Positions 1-9,277 of a DNA stretch of 64,000 nucleotides are shown piece after piece. The notes under the pieces are model-generated. The model saw only the letters and a list, made by a program, of their open reading frames with translations. It was not told the DNA's origin and made no database searches. The stretch's first letter is position 1. The number at the start of each line of letters is the position of its first letter. The stretch spans positions 4,402,001 to 4,466,000 of the forward strand of contig NZ_AP027272.1 in the NCBI RefSeq assembly GCF_036322805.1, in the 5' to 3' direction. The stretch is from Planctobacterium marinum (GTDB taxonomy: Bacteria > Pseudomonadota > Gammaproteobacteria > Enterobacterales > Alteromonadaceae). The position numbers were made by a program, and so were the translations under genes.

Positions 1-173
1 AAACAGCTAATCAGAGCCAGAAAAAGTGGCTTAGCCAAACTATTAAGGTGTTTTTGCATTCGTTCAACTTATCCTGGACTGAACCATTAAACAGCTATTG
101 TACTCATTATTTCAGTCAATGGTTCAACAATTACTTTGCTACTCACTCCAGTTCCAGAGGCCTTTTAATCGCC

Positions 174-2348
174 CTATTTCAACGTCAACTCCACTACATC
201 CTTACGAGCGGCGATACGCATGGTGAGCAGGATGCTTTCGCGGTTGATATCGGTAATGGCATCAACCGTATCTGGCAGGTCAGCCAAGATGTTAAAACTG
301 GCATCGTCGAGATCATAAGACCACAACTGAAAGTCGCGATTAATACCATAAATTACATTTTCAAAAATAACTGCGTGCAAATTGCTGCCTTGCTCTACCA
401 ATGCAGGAATGAGTTTGTCCTCTGCAGGTCCCGGCTGCCAGTAACGCTCCATGTGATCCTTATAGATCAATAAGCCTGACGCACTTTTCTGGGCCCAGCC
501 GACCTGTTTGTTATTGATCACTCGCATACCAGCCTCTGCCAGATTGAGTTCCACAAAACGCTTTACGCCATTGACCCATGCCATAGCCAATGCCGTTTGT
601 GCCTGTTTATCCCAGTGAAATAAGTTAGAGATGGGCGAAGTGAAACTAAAACTTGAAGATTGCCCGGTCAGAGAAAACTGGATGAGTTCATAAGCTGCAC
701 TTACCAATATACTTTGTCCATCGCCACTCCATTCAAAGCCACTAATAAAGGTGTCCAGTGGGAATTTGCTCAGTTGTCTGAGGGTATCACCCGTAGCTAA
801 CCAAATTTGTGAAGTGCCGGAACGATTTGAAATAAAAGCGATACTATCGCCCCCCGGCTGGAATACGGCAAGATCTTCCCCATGGGTGGAACGGTAAAGA
901 GCAGTATATGCCGGGGTTGAGCCACCATTTTTGCGGCTTTCAGTGGCAAACTGCAACCTTGGCATAGAGACAATATCACTGTCGTAATAACCTTTAATGG
1001 CAAGTAAGCGCTTACCGTCGGGATGAAAAACAGGGGTCCCCATGGCTTGGTCCAATGGCACGCTAACTCGGTTAATTTCACCGTCGAAAGTCAGGGTAAA
1101 AAGCTGTCGACCAGTACTAAACACCATCAACTCGCCTGATGGTGCAAGGCGAGGATACAGAGGACGAAAGCTGGCGATTTCCTGCGGATATTTAATGGCT
1201 TGGCGCGAAAGGTGTTGTCCATCTGAACTCAGAGTTTCGATGTAAAATTTGTCGTCCTGCAACTTGCTGGTTAAGGCAATTAATTGTTTTTCTGTGGAAT
1301 AATCAAAGGCAATAACATCGCCAGACTCGGGGGCATAGAGAATGGAACTTTTGTTGTTACTGATGGAATAGCTTATCAACTGCCAGCGTCCACTCTGTTT
1401 TTGCATTAAAGCTATTTCGTCGTTATTCAGCCAGGTGGCACTGCGAATTTCAGTATTGTTGCATTCCAGCAACGTTTCGGGTGATTGCGGCGCGTTAAGT
1501 GCCGCTGCAAAATCAATACTTTGCAGCTGAAAACAACTCTTTTGGGTGACAGGTTTTCTGCAATCCTCCTCTTTAACAAAAGCCAGAGTTTTTCCATCGG
1601 CAGAGAACGCGGGGCGGCCGTAAAAGCTAAAATTGTCGGTCAGCTGGAATTCTTGTTGGGTTTCGGTATTTTTTGCCCAGAGTGAGTTTACACAAAGAAT
1701 CTCCGGATAGCGTTTAAACACAATGTATTTACCATCAGGTGAATAGGTGCTTGCCAGTTCGCGGTTATCAGTAGTGGTCAAAGGACGGATATCAGCTACT
1801 TCGAAATTAAATTGCTGTGTGCTTTGCTGCCAAAAGTTGACCGAGACGATAACCAATATCAGCACTAACAAGCCTAAAGCTAACTTCCTGGTTGAGGAAC
1901 TTGAGGGTTTGGCAATAACAGAGTTTTCAGCAGGCTCAACATCGTCGTTAACTTCATCAGGTTCTGTTGAGTGCGCTTGTTCAGCAACATGCAAAGCCTT
2001 GCCATTGGATTGCGAAAAACTACCGTCCGTCGTTTGCCAACGCACATTGCACTCCAGACTATAGCCTTTTTTAGCATGGGTCCTAATAATAGCCTGTTGC
2101 TTACTGTCATCCCCTAAAGCTTTGCGCAATTGTGCGATACAACGCTGCAAGGTATTCGGCGCTACAATAGTGCCTTGCCAGATGTTATCTAGTAAATCAT
2201 TCTGACTGACGACCTTGCCTTGGTGCTCAGCAAGATAAGTAAGCACCGCCAGTGCCTTGGGCGGCAACGTAATGGTTTCGTTATTGTGGGTGATCTGATT
2301 GCGGGACAAATCAATGAAAAAACCACCCAACCAAAATTGTTCCGCCAT
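174..2348 (-). CDS. CadC-like winged-helix regulator with C-terminal propeller repeats
   Basis: A 724-residue one-component regulator. Residues about 5-100 look like an OmpR/CadC-type winged helix (LPPKALAVLTYLAEHQGK, then LRKALGDD and the wing KKGYSLE). One hydrophobic segment (LALGLLVLILVIVSVNFW, about residue 155-173) would anchor it in the inner membrane, leaving the DNA-binding part in the cytoplasm. The long remainder has TolB/PD40-type motifs (TYSPDGKYIVF, AFSADGKTLAF, FHPDGKRLLA), so it is probably a periplasmic beta-propeller sensor. The start at 2348 is supported by AGAGGA just upstream. It is divergent from the serine hydrolase at 2591, its most likely target by position. The ligand is unknown. 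The architecture is clear; the specific role is not. Confidence 0.88.
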   Translation of the reverse strand: MAEQFWLGGFFIDLSRNQITHNNETITLPPKALAVLTYLAEHQGKVVSQNDLLDNIWQGTIVAPNTLQRCIAQLRKALGDDSKQQAIIRTHAKKGYSLECNVRWQTTDGSFSQSNGKALHVAEQAHSTEPDEVNDDVEPAENSVIAKPSSSSTRKLALGLLVLILVIVSVNFWQQSTQQFNFEVADIRPLTTTDNRELASTYSPDGKYIVFKRYPEILCVNSLWAKNTETQQEFQLTDNFSFYGRPAFSADGKTLAFVKEEDCRKPVTQKSCFQLQSIDFAAALNAPQSPETLLECNNTEIRSATWLNNDEIALMQKQSGRWQLISYSISNNKSSILYAPESGDVIAFDYSTEKQLIALTSKLQDDKFYIETLSSDGQHLSRQAIKYPQEIASFRPLYPRLAPSGELMVFSTGRQLFTLTFDGEINRVSVPLDQAMGTPVFHPDGKRLLAIKGYYDSDIVSMPRLQFATESRKNGGSTPAYTALYRSTHGEDLAVFQPGGDSIAFISNRSGTSQIWLATGDTLRQLSKFPLDTFISGFEWSGDGQSILVSAAYELIQFSLTGQSSSFSFTSPISNLFHWDKQAQTALAMAWVNGVKRFVELNLAEAGMRVINNKQVGWAQKSASGLLIYKDHMERYWQPGPAEDKLIPALVEQGSNLHAVIFENVIYGINRDFQLWSYDLDDASFNILADLPDTVDAITDINRESILLTMRIAARKDVVELTLK

Positions 2349-2590
2349 AAATCCTCTTTGTAGCTCAGCTCAAAACCCCATTGATTCAAAACCCGGGAAC
2401 GCTGCGCCAACCGTTTTTTATGTTTAAAAGGTATCACCATAAACCCAGGAGCAAAATAGCGAGTCGACAATCAGTTTAAAATCAGCGACAAATCAGCAGT
2501 TTTTCATGTTTCTCAGCCCTTTTCAGCTAGTGTAGCCAATCTACAGAAGCACGTTTAGAGTGCCTAAAAAAGTACAGATAAAGGAAAAAC

Positions 2591-3829
2591 ATGAACATTA
2601 AATTCCCGTTTAAAAGCCTCATTGGGCTTGCATTTATTGGCAGTGTTAGCACTTATACCTCAGCGAATAATAATGCATTTTTGCAACACGCTCCCAAAGC
2701 AACAAAGCAAGAAGCCTTGATTAAACATTGGCGACAACCTGAACTTGAGTTGCGGTTTATGGATATCGCTGAACTTGAAAAACCTTACATTAGCTTTGCA
2801 CCTGTAGACCAAAAAGATAGCATTCGAGTGGCCAAAAACACCACAAAGGTAGACAAAACAGCCTTATCCGAACTGGCAGGAGAAATCGCCACAGGTGAAC
2901 ATGGCAAATTAGACAGCCTGCTGATTTCACACAGGGGAAGGTTACTTTTTGAATCTTATTACAGACGCGGCCGGATAGACTTGTCTCACCCTCAATCCTC
3001 TGCCACCAAAAGCTATACTTCTCTGGCTGTAGGCAGGGCCATCCAAATGGGTTATCTGACAATGGCGGATTTGCACAAACCGGTGATCAGCTTTTTAACC
3101 CACCTCAATCCACAAAAGCTAGTAGCCGGGGCAGAGAGAATCACGCTACATCACGCGCTCACCATGACCACAGGCATTGATATAAGTGAAGAGCAATGGA
3201 AAGCGATTAACGAAAAACCACAGCAGCTCAAAGGACAAAACGAAATACAGATTATCCTGGAAACCAGCAAAGCCATTACGCAACAAACTCAGGTATTCAA
3301 GTATGGAACGGGCCCACAGTTTATTATGCAGGTACTCGATACTGTTGTTCCCGGTTCAGCCAAAGACTTCATCCAAAAAGAGTTGCTCGATAAATTGGGG
3401 ATCAGTAATTACCACTGGAAAACCGCCCCCAGCGGATTGCCTGAATCTGGCTGGAAAACCAGCTTTACCTCTCGTGATATGCTGAAGTTTGGTATGCTCG
3501 CCATAAATAACGGTAAATGGCAGGGCGAGCAGTTGATCTCCGAGGAGTATCTCAACAAAGCCACCAGCCGCCTTGTTTACACTGGTGATGGTGATATCTA
3601 TGGCGGTGGTGAGAATGTTTCTAATCAGGGCTATGGTTACTATTTTTGGGGAACAGACTTAAGTGTTGGCGACAGGAAATATAGCAGCGCTTCAGCACAG
3701 GGTGGTGGCGGCATGTATATTTTACTCGTCAAAGAACTAGACCTTGTTGTGGTGGTAACCGCCCATCATAGAAATGACAGCACGCAGCAGCTAGTTGCTG
3801 AGCACATTATCCCCCTTCTAATTCAATAA
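2591..3829 (+). CDS. secreted serine hydrolase, beta-lactamase/PBP (class C) family
   Basis: A 412-residue protein with an N-terminal signal peptide (about 25 residues, ending ...YTSANN) and the penicillin-binding/class C beta-lactamase fold. The nucleophile motif SxxK is S137-A-T-K140; the second motif is Y238-G-T, where classical enzymes have Y-x-N; a glycine-rich SAQGGGG stretch near residue 375 sits where the third motif (KTG/HxG) is expected. Such proteins act in the periplasm as esterases, peptidases or beta-lactam hydrolases, and the substrate cannot be told from sequence. AAGGA lies just before the start. It is transcribed away from the CadC-like regulator at 2348, which may control it. 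Confidence 0.85.
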   Translation: MNIKFPFKSLIGLAFIGSVSTYTSANNNAFLQHAPKATKQEALIKHWRQPELELRFMDIAELEKPYISFAPVDQKDSIRVAKNTTKVDKTALSELAGEIATGEHGKLDSLLISHRGRLLFESYYRRGRIDLSHPQSSATKSYTSLAVGRAIQMGYLTMADLHKPVISFLTHLNPQKLVAGAERITLHHALTMTTGIDISEEQWKAINEKPQQLKGQNEIQIILETSKAITQQTQVFKYGTGPQFIMQVLDTVVPGSAKDFIQKELLDKLGISNYHWKTAPSGLPESGWKTSFTSRDMLKFGMLAINNGKWQGEQLISEEYLNKATSRLVYTGDGDIYGGGENVSNQGYGYYFWGTDLSVGDRKYSSASAQGGGGMYILLVKELDLVVVVTAHHRNDSTQQLVAEHIIPLLIQ

Positions 3830-3838
3830 ACCATGCTC

Positions 3839-3858
3839 GACCACTGACTAGGGTGGTC
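3839..3858. terminator. hairpin between convergent genes
   Basis: GACCAC at 3839-3844 pairs with GTGGTC at 3853-3858 around an 8-nt loop, between the convergent ends of the serine hydrolase and the sulfotransferase-like gene. There is no T-tract, so it is only a weak terminator candidate. Confidence 0.35.
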
Positions 3859-3883
3859 TAAGCTCATCAGTGCATCTAACAGG

Positions 3884-4825
3884 TTATAAATGGTAGTGTC
3901 CAAACCACTCATGGTTATAATCATGTAAAAATTCGATAAAGTTTTGTTGAATATGTTTTTTCATGGCGTCGTTTAGTTGCAATTGCAAGTTAATTTCCGG
4001 AACTTGTTTATCGACAAAATTTGAAATCTGATGTGCTGTTTGCAACTCAAGTCGCAAAGCTGTTAGCAGATCTTGTTTCGCTTTGGTAAAGCTCGCAGGA
4101 CATATTTCAGCTCGTATCTCAAGCTGAGTTAACTGCCTTGATAAATCAGCCAGAAACCTGACTTCTTTGTCTGTTATCGATTTGTTTGCCTGTTGCACCC
4201 CTTTAAACAAATTGGTTTTGTCACACAAGTTCATACTCTGACACACTTTTGAATTTAGTTTGACCAGGTCACTCTTTATCCATTCAAACGGTGCAATCAG
4301 CACATTTTCGCGGCCAAAGTACTCAGCCCATACCTCATACAATTCACGAATGTCTAAAGTTCCTGACAAATACCCACTTTCCTGTTGTATAAATTCTTCA
4401 GGAGAGACAAACCCACCTTCTTGTATCAGCTGTTTATAAATCGATTTACACCATGCTTGTGGCGATCGGACAACGATTAACACAGTTGCTTCAGACACTA
4501 CCTTTGCCATCGAGTCGGCCATATACCAGCGACACTTACTTATCTGTTCTTGTGCAGCAGCATTGTTCCACAACCAACTGGACAACCCTTCAGATGACCA
4601 AATGTTAACCTGAGAAGTGGCCACCACCTTGTCCCACTCAGGCTTCGGAATTGGTGGTATTTGTTCATACCACAAATCATCTCTAATAGCTTGCCTGATG
4701 ATCTCAACCAAGCTACCCAAACCGTCATTGCTCAAAGTAACGTTATCATTGCCCAACCAGCCATTTTGTAACGATGTGGTACCTGTTTTAGGTAAACCAA
4801 TGTGGATTAGATTGTGAGCATTCAT
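3884..4825 (-). CDS. sulfotransferase-like P-loop protein
   Basis: A 313-residue soluble protein beginning MNAHNLIHIGLPKTGTTSLQ. The GLPKTGTTSLQ loop (about residues 10-20) matches the 5'-phosphosulfate-binding loop of PAPS-dependent sulfotransferases. VLIVVRSPQAWCKSIY (about residues 116-131) resembles the 3'-phosphate-binding Arg/Ser segment. No signal peptide or membrane segment is seen. Bacterial members modify surface glycans or small molecules, but no glycan locus is adjacent, so the acceptor is unknown. AGGGA precedes the ATG. It stands alone on this strand, convergent with the serine hydrolase. Confidence 0.72.
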   Translation of the reverse strand: MNAHNLIHIGLPKTGTTSLQNGWLGNDNVTLSNDGLGSLVEIIRQAIRDDLWYEQIPPIPKPEWDKVVATSQVNIWSSEGLSSWLWNNAAAQEQISKCRWYMADSMAKVVSEATVLIVVRSPQAWCKSIYKQLIQEGGFVSPEEFIQQESGYLSGTLDIRELYEVWAEYFGRENVLIAPFEWIKSDLVKLNSKVCQSMNLCDKTNLFKGVQQANKSITDKEVRFLADLSRQLTQLEIRAEICPASFTKAKQDLLTALRLELQTAHQISNFVDKQVPEINLQLQLNDAMKKHIQQNFIEFLHDYNHEWFGHYHL

Positions 4826-5011
4826 GTTTCTGTCCCTGAAAATTTTGAATCAAATTTGCGCATTTGAATCTTTATATACCCGGCAAATTAAAATTTAACA
4901 AGTTTAGAGCAATAAACGACGTGAAGAATTAACAATCAAGCGTGTAATGCAGTTTCAATGACGACAAATTATGGTAAATTTTCATCCACTATCATATTTT
5001 TAAGTACTGCC

Positions 5012-5386
5012 ATGCTCCCCAGTTTTCAGGTACTAGTTTGCGGAAATTTAATCAAGGTTGACCTCGAGGGTTGCTGGGATATTAAGTCGGATCTGGCCTA
5101 TCTCAATCAGCTCTCTGCTGCTATGCAACAAGTCCGAAATACGCCATGGGCGCTGCTTGTAGATATGCGAGGATGGGTGGTGAGTGAAGACATGGTTAAC
5201 TTCAAACAAAAAACGATTTTTCACATGGACAGACGCAATCAAATAGCCGAATGCTGGTTAGTAGATGACCTGTCACAAGGTGCGCATCTTTTTCATTTCA
5301 TTGAAAAAGCAAAAATCCCTTTAAAGCGTTGCACTAGTATTACAAGTGCTCGTACCTGGTTAAATCAATACGGTATTGATTTCTAA
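5012..5386 (+). CDS. small STAS-like protein, copy 1
   Basis: About 124 residues if it starts at the ATG at 5012, chosen because similarity to its downstream paralogue (5496-5921) begins there (MLPSFQVLVCGN against MTPARFDITTHD); a longer frame from 4958 adds 18 residues with no counterpart. The shared core is a beta-strand, W-D/H-P/I, a helix (YLNQLSAAM / YMSQLSDMI), then the strand WALLVDMR, DRRNQ and a WLVDD/WIVDR segment. This alternation resembles the STAS/SpoIIAA-like fold, which is my inference from pattern. No signal peptide. Function unknown; it may bind a partner as anti-anti-sigma-type domains do. Confidence 0.65.
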   Translation: MLPSFQVLVCGNLIKVDLEGCWDIKSDLAYLNQLSAAMQQVRNTPWALLVDMRGWVVSEDMVNFKQKTIFHMDRRNQIAECWLVDDLSQGAHLFHFIEKAKIPLKRCTSITSARTWLNQYGIDF

Positions 5387-5495
5387 CGTCACAACGCCAT
5401 CAACTCCCCCTCTTAATCAACTAGTAATCACAATTTAATCATTACGTCACACAATAACGTTAGTCTGCTAAGCCGATAAACGTTCGATAAATCTT

Positions 5496-5921
5496 ATGAC
5501 ACCCGCCAGGTTTGATATAACAACCCACGACAAAGTGATATGTGTTACATTGAGAGGTGACTGGCACCCCGTCATCGACCTGTGTTATATGTCGCAACTC
5601 AGCGACATGATCAAGCGAGTAAATAACAAAACCTGGGCACTCTTGGTGGATATGCGTGACTGTCATATTCATGCTAATAATATAGCAGGCCAGTTTGCCA
5701 ATAGTCTCAATACCGACCGCCGTAATCAAACCCAGGAAGTGTGGATCGTAGATCGCGCTGACCAAGGGGACTTCTTACTCAGCTTTGGCAGCACCAACAA
5801 GGTCAAGGTGCACAAGTGCTTTTCACTCAAGGAAAGCTGCAACTTCTTACAAAAACAAGGCTTTAATCTGCCAATACAACTATTTGATAACGACGCGGAA
5901 CAGCACGCATTGGCAATTTGA
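5496..5921 (+). CDS. small STAS-like protein, copy 2
   Basis: 141 residues, paralogous to the gene just upstream: both carry WALLVDMR, DRRNQ and a W-(L/I)-V-D segment at matching places. It differs by a C-terminal extension of about 15 residues (PIQLFDNDAEQHALAI). No signal peptide or membrane helix. The two copies are 109 bp apart on the same strand, and the AsmA-like gene follows. Its fold looks like a STAS/SpoIIAA-like alpha/beta sandwich, but this is unverified and no role can be assigned. Confidence 0.65.
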   Translation: MTPARFDITTHDKVICVTLRGDWHPVIDLCYMSQLSDMIKRVNNKTWALLVDMRDCHIHANNIAGQFANSLNTDRRNQTQEVWIVDRADQGDFLLSFGSTNKVKVHKCFSLKESCNFLQKQGFNLPIQLFDNDAEQHALAI

Positions 5922-5965
5922 TATACACTTCAGTTGTTGCTCATCTAAAACGGAGTTGTCCCACC

Positions 5966-7651
5966 ATGATTGCCCGCAAGAACATACTAATTGGCTTAAT
6001 CTCGATTCCACTTCTGCTCATTTTAGTGACCGTACTTGCCTGGGATGCCAACTGGTTTAAGGGACAAGCTACTCCCTTTCTCGAGGACATCGAAAGTCAC
6101 AGTATCAGCTTCAATGATATCGAACACAGTTTACTGACTCCGGGGAAGATTAAACTCAATGATATAACGCTTGCAGGCCCTGTCGCCAAAGGAGACATAG
6201 GAACCCTGATAGCGGATGTTAATGTGCTGGATGCCTTCAGCAAAAACATTGTGGTCAACGAAATTCGTTTGCTGGCGCCGCGCATTGACATCGATATGCA
6301 GGCTCTCAATGACTGGTTAGCGATACAAACGGAAAAACCCGCTGCCGAACCACATGGTAAACCGGGAGCGTTGCCGGTTAATCGCATCGTTGTAAAGAAA
6401 ATCAGTATTGAAAATGCCAATTTCCGCGATACATCAGCCTTACAACAGTTTCTGCTTGATAACCTGACACTAACTCTTAAAAACCTGAACATTGCAGAAA
6501 ATGCTGAAATTATCATTTTGCAGGATCACGCTCCGATAACCGCGAGCCTCAGTATTGAAGATATCACAGCGCAGGGTGCTAATTTAGGCAAATTAAGCTC
6601 AAATATCACAGCCACCGAAAAAACCATCAATATTCAACACTTTCAACTCGCCTCCCAATCTTCTCAACTCGCACTTTCGGGAACGATCAAAAATCCGAAA
6701 GAACAAGCAGATATTCAACTGGGAATAGCAGACAGCAAGCTCAATTTGGCAGATTTTGCGCCACTGGCACCTGAACTCCCGATACCGTTACAGGGTTTAT
6801 TGAGTTTGATGGGCAATATCAATGCACAAGGCGAACTGGCCAATCCACAAAGCCTGATAAGCAATCTTTCCAGTGAGTTGAAAATAAGCCTGGACACTGC
6901 CAAAAGCCTGCTGGATATTGAGTCGGTAATTAATAGTGAACAAGGCGAGCAAGCCATCAAACTGCAAATCAATGACAGTCAAATCAGTATGGATGAGTTT
7001 CAGGGTTTGCTGAAGGATTCTCCAGTGCTCCCTTCTGGCAACGTTAAACTTTCTGGTTTATTAGATGCTCGTGGCATACTTGAGAATCCGAATAGCCTGT
7101 TGCAAACCCTGTCTGGCAATCTCGCTTTGGGTCTGGAGAACGGCAAACTCACCGGCATCGACATCAACAAAATTGTAAAAGGCTTTAAAGACAGTAAAGA
7201 AAGTGACTGGAAAGACGTTGGCAGTTTCCTGGTAACTGGCCCTATTGGGATTTTAGCGGCGAATATATTTGATTTAGGTTCAGGAGCGGCCACCTCAGGA
7301 GGTGAAACGCTAATCCCGCAATTGCGAGTAAACGGCGCGATGGATAATGGCGCTATCCTGTTTAAAGACACAGCGCTGGCAACTGATAAATATCGTCTGG
7401 CATTTGATGGTCAGGTCAATCCCGCTCAAAAGACCTTCAAGAACTTTACTTTTGCTTTATTAGACAAAGCGGGTTGTGCAGATATCAAACAAACGCTGAA
7501 CGGTGCCATGTCTAATCCCTCCAGCGCCATAGCACAATCTTTGTTAGACTCAGCTATCGCACCCATCTCCGGCTTACTGAAGACCCTTAAAAACTCGGCT
7601 TCTCAATGCACCCCTTTCTATCAAGGTGAAGTAGTGCATCCCGGTAACTAG
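5966..7651 (+). CDS. AsmA-family protein
   Basis: About 561 residues from ATG 5966, which is preceded by GGAG and starts a proper membrane anchor (MIARKNILIGLISIPLLLIL); the longer frame from 5918 adds 16 residues overlapping the previous gene. After the single N-terminal helix, the protein is a long periplasmic beta-rich region (LLTPGKIKLNDITLAGP, NLALGLENGKLTGIDI, IPQLRVNGAMDNG) typical of AsmA/YhdP-type proteins. These bridge inner and outer membranes and are implicated in phospholipid transport and envelope homeostasis. Family assignment is by overall layout and the AsmA-like C-terminal segment; the exact paralogue is not identified. Confidence 0.8.
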   Translation: MIARKNILIGLISIPLLLILVTVLAWDANWFKGQATPFLEDIESHSISFNDIEHSLLTPGKIKLNDITLAGPVAKGDIGTLIADVNVLDAFSKNIVVNEIRLLAPRIDIDMQALNDWLAIQTEKPAAEPHGKPGALPVNRIVVKKISIENANFRDTSALQQFLLDNLTLTLKNLNIAENAEIIILQDHAPITASLSIEDITAQGANLGKLSSNITATEKTINIQHFQLASQSSQLALSGTIKNPKEQADIQLGIADSKLNLADFAPLAPELPIPLQGLLSLMGNINAQGELANPQSLISNLSSELKISLDTAKSLLDIESVINSEQGEQAIKLQINDSQISMDEFQGLLKDSPVLPSGNVKLSGLLDARGILENPNSLLQTLSGNLALGLENGKLTGIDINKIVKGFKDSKESDWKDVGSFLVTGPIGILAANIFDLGSGAATSGGETLIPQLRVNGAMDNGAILFKDTALATDKYRLAFDGQVNPAQKTFKNFTFALLDKAGCADIKQTLNGAMSNPSSAIAQSLLDSAIAPISGLLKTLKNSASQCTPFYQGEVVHPGN

Positions 7652-7720
7652 TACCCTGGCATGAACCTAATATAGATAATTGCGTAATAGACGTGTCACG
7701 ATATTTAAAATTATAAAAAC

Positions 7721-9277
7721 ATGTATAAAAGAAAACTGTTTTTTTTCGGCGTTACTGCCGCCTGTATTCTGTTAGTCGCCCTTGCCTGTGCGGCAATTTC
7801 TGCGCACCTGACTCGAGAAAACCTGAAGCAAAGCAACATTGCTCAAAACCTGTTATTTGAGCATCAGCAAGTGTCCAGTATCTCGTACCGCATGTTTAAA
7901 CAACTTACGGACGAGGTTATTTTTGGCAAGAATGCCAATCAAGCCCATGTTCGCAAAAAGCAGGACCTGATTGAACAAGCCATCAACAACATCAAACGCC
8001 TGGAAATAGAACAAAGAGAAGCACTTGGTATTGACGAAACCCAAGGCAGTGTCGAAGATACAGACGAACTGGTGGCTCTTATCAACGAGATAATCGCCGA
8101 GTTTCGCGCAGTAGTAGATGCCAATGGTTATGAGCCTCTCAACCAACAAGAGCGTTTTCGCAGTTTGCTGGAGGTGAAAATCGATAACGAATTTCGCGAA
8201 GCCATCAATGCCGCAGTGACACGCCAAAGCAGAGTAGTAGCGGCAATTAATGCACGAATTGATACCCTCAATACCGCCATGGTGTGGTTTACTATTGGCC
8301 TGGGAGCCCTTTCTATCCCACTTCTTGTGTACGGTTGTTACTGGCTATTTAATCAACTGTATCAACCGCTTATTTTGCTGCGCAATGCCACCGAATCCAT
8401 CACACAGGGGCGCTATAACGATCCGATACCAGAAAAACTGGATGAAGAATTCGAAGCACTTGCCAATGATATCAAGCGTTTAGCGCAGCAATTACAGAAA
8501 CACAGTGAGCAAGAATCACAATCGCGAAAGCTATTAGAATATGAAGTAGAAGAGCGCACCAAAGAGTTGACACTCGCCAATCAAAAGCTGACCAACATCG
8601 ATACCCGCAGACGACAGTTTTTAGCGGATATTTCTCATGAGCTACGCACGCCACTCACTATCATCCGCGGCGAAGCCCAGGTCACCTTGCGCTTAAAATC
8701 CGCTTCTGCAGAGGACTATCAGGAGACACTTACAGCAATTCTGCAACAATCGGTCAACCTCAGTCGACTGGTAGATGATCTGCTGCTTCTGACGCGGGCA
8801 GAAATGAATCAGCTGCAACTGGATTTTCATTCTACATCAGTGGTCCCAATGCTGACATCCGAAACCAATCGCTGGCAGAAGTTACACCCAAACAGAGTCA
8901 TCAGCTTGCATTGCGATCCGGGTTTAACACAGTACAATTGCAACATCGACAACCAGCGCATTCAACAGGTTATTTCTATTTTGCTGGATAACGCGGTCAA
9001 ATACTCGCCTACCACTACCCCTATTGAAATCGCAGTAAGAATTGCTGGCAATAAATTAGCAATTTCGGTGCAGGATCACGGCGATGGTATCTCCGCCACG
9101 GAAATCGAAAATATCTTTGAGCGTTTTGTTCGCTTTAGTAAACACGATGGCTTGGGCCTTGGATTACCGATTGCTAAAGCAATAGTAGAAGCCCATGGTG
9201 GTATCATTAGTGTTGACTCCATCAAGGGTGAAGGTGCGGTCTTCACTGTGTATCTACCCGTGGAGGAAAACTCATGA
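7721..9277 (+). CDS. membrane sensor histidine kinase
   Basis: 518 residues. Membrane helices lie at about 6-28 and 187-210, flanking a helical periplasmic sensor of about 160 residues. HAMP follows (YQPLILLRNATESITQGRY, to about residue 265), then a coiled linker, HisKA with phospho-acceptor H306 (ISHELRTPL) and HATPase_c with N box (LLDNAVKYSP), G1 (DHGDGI) and G2 (GLGLGLPIAKAI). All catalytic boxes are intact. The stop codon overlaps the next gene's ATG by 4 bp, so the kinase and the response regulator at 9274 are co-translated partners. The periplasmic helical sensor gives no ligand clue. Confidence 0.93.
   Translation: MYKRKLFFFGVTAACILLVALACAAISAHLTRENLKQSNIAQNLLFEHQQVSSISYRMFKQLTDEVIFGKNANQAHVRKKQDLIEQAINNIKRLEIEQREALGIDETQGSVEDTDELVALINEIIAEFRAVVDANGYEPLNQQERFRSLLEVKIDNEFREAINAAVTRQSRVVAAINARIDTLNTAMVWFTIGLGALSIPLLVYGCYWLFNQLYQPLILLRNATESITQGRYNDPIPEKLDEEFEALANDIKRLAQQLQKHSEQESQSRKLLEYEVEERTKELTLANQKLTNIDTRRRQFLADISHELRTPLTIIRGEAQVTLRLKSASAEDYQETLTAILQQSVNLSRLVDDLLLLTRAEMNQLQLDFHSTSVVPMLTSETNRWQKLHPNRVISLHCDPGLTQYNCNIDNQRIQQVISILLDNAVKYSPTTTPIEIAVRIAGNKLAISVQDHGDGISATEIENIFERFVRFSKHDGLGLGLPIAKAIVEAHGGIISVDSIKGEGAVFTVYLPVEENS

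Noticed and set aside
80-126. Inverted repeat TGAACCATT / AATGGTTCA with a 29-bp spacer, downstream of the CadC-like gene.
   Set aside because: Long spacer, no T-tract and no transposase; could be chance in AT-rich DNA. The first 173 bp hold no gene that I can support.
4958-5011. Extended N-terminus of STAS-like copy 1.
   Set aside because: The extra 18 residues have no match in the paralogue, and similarity begins at the ATG at 5012.
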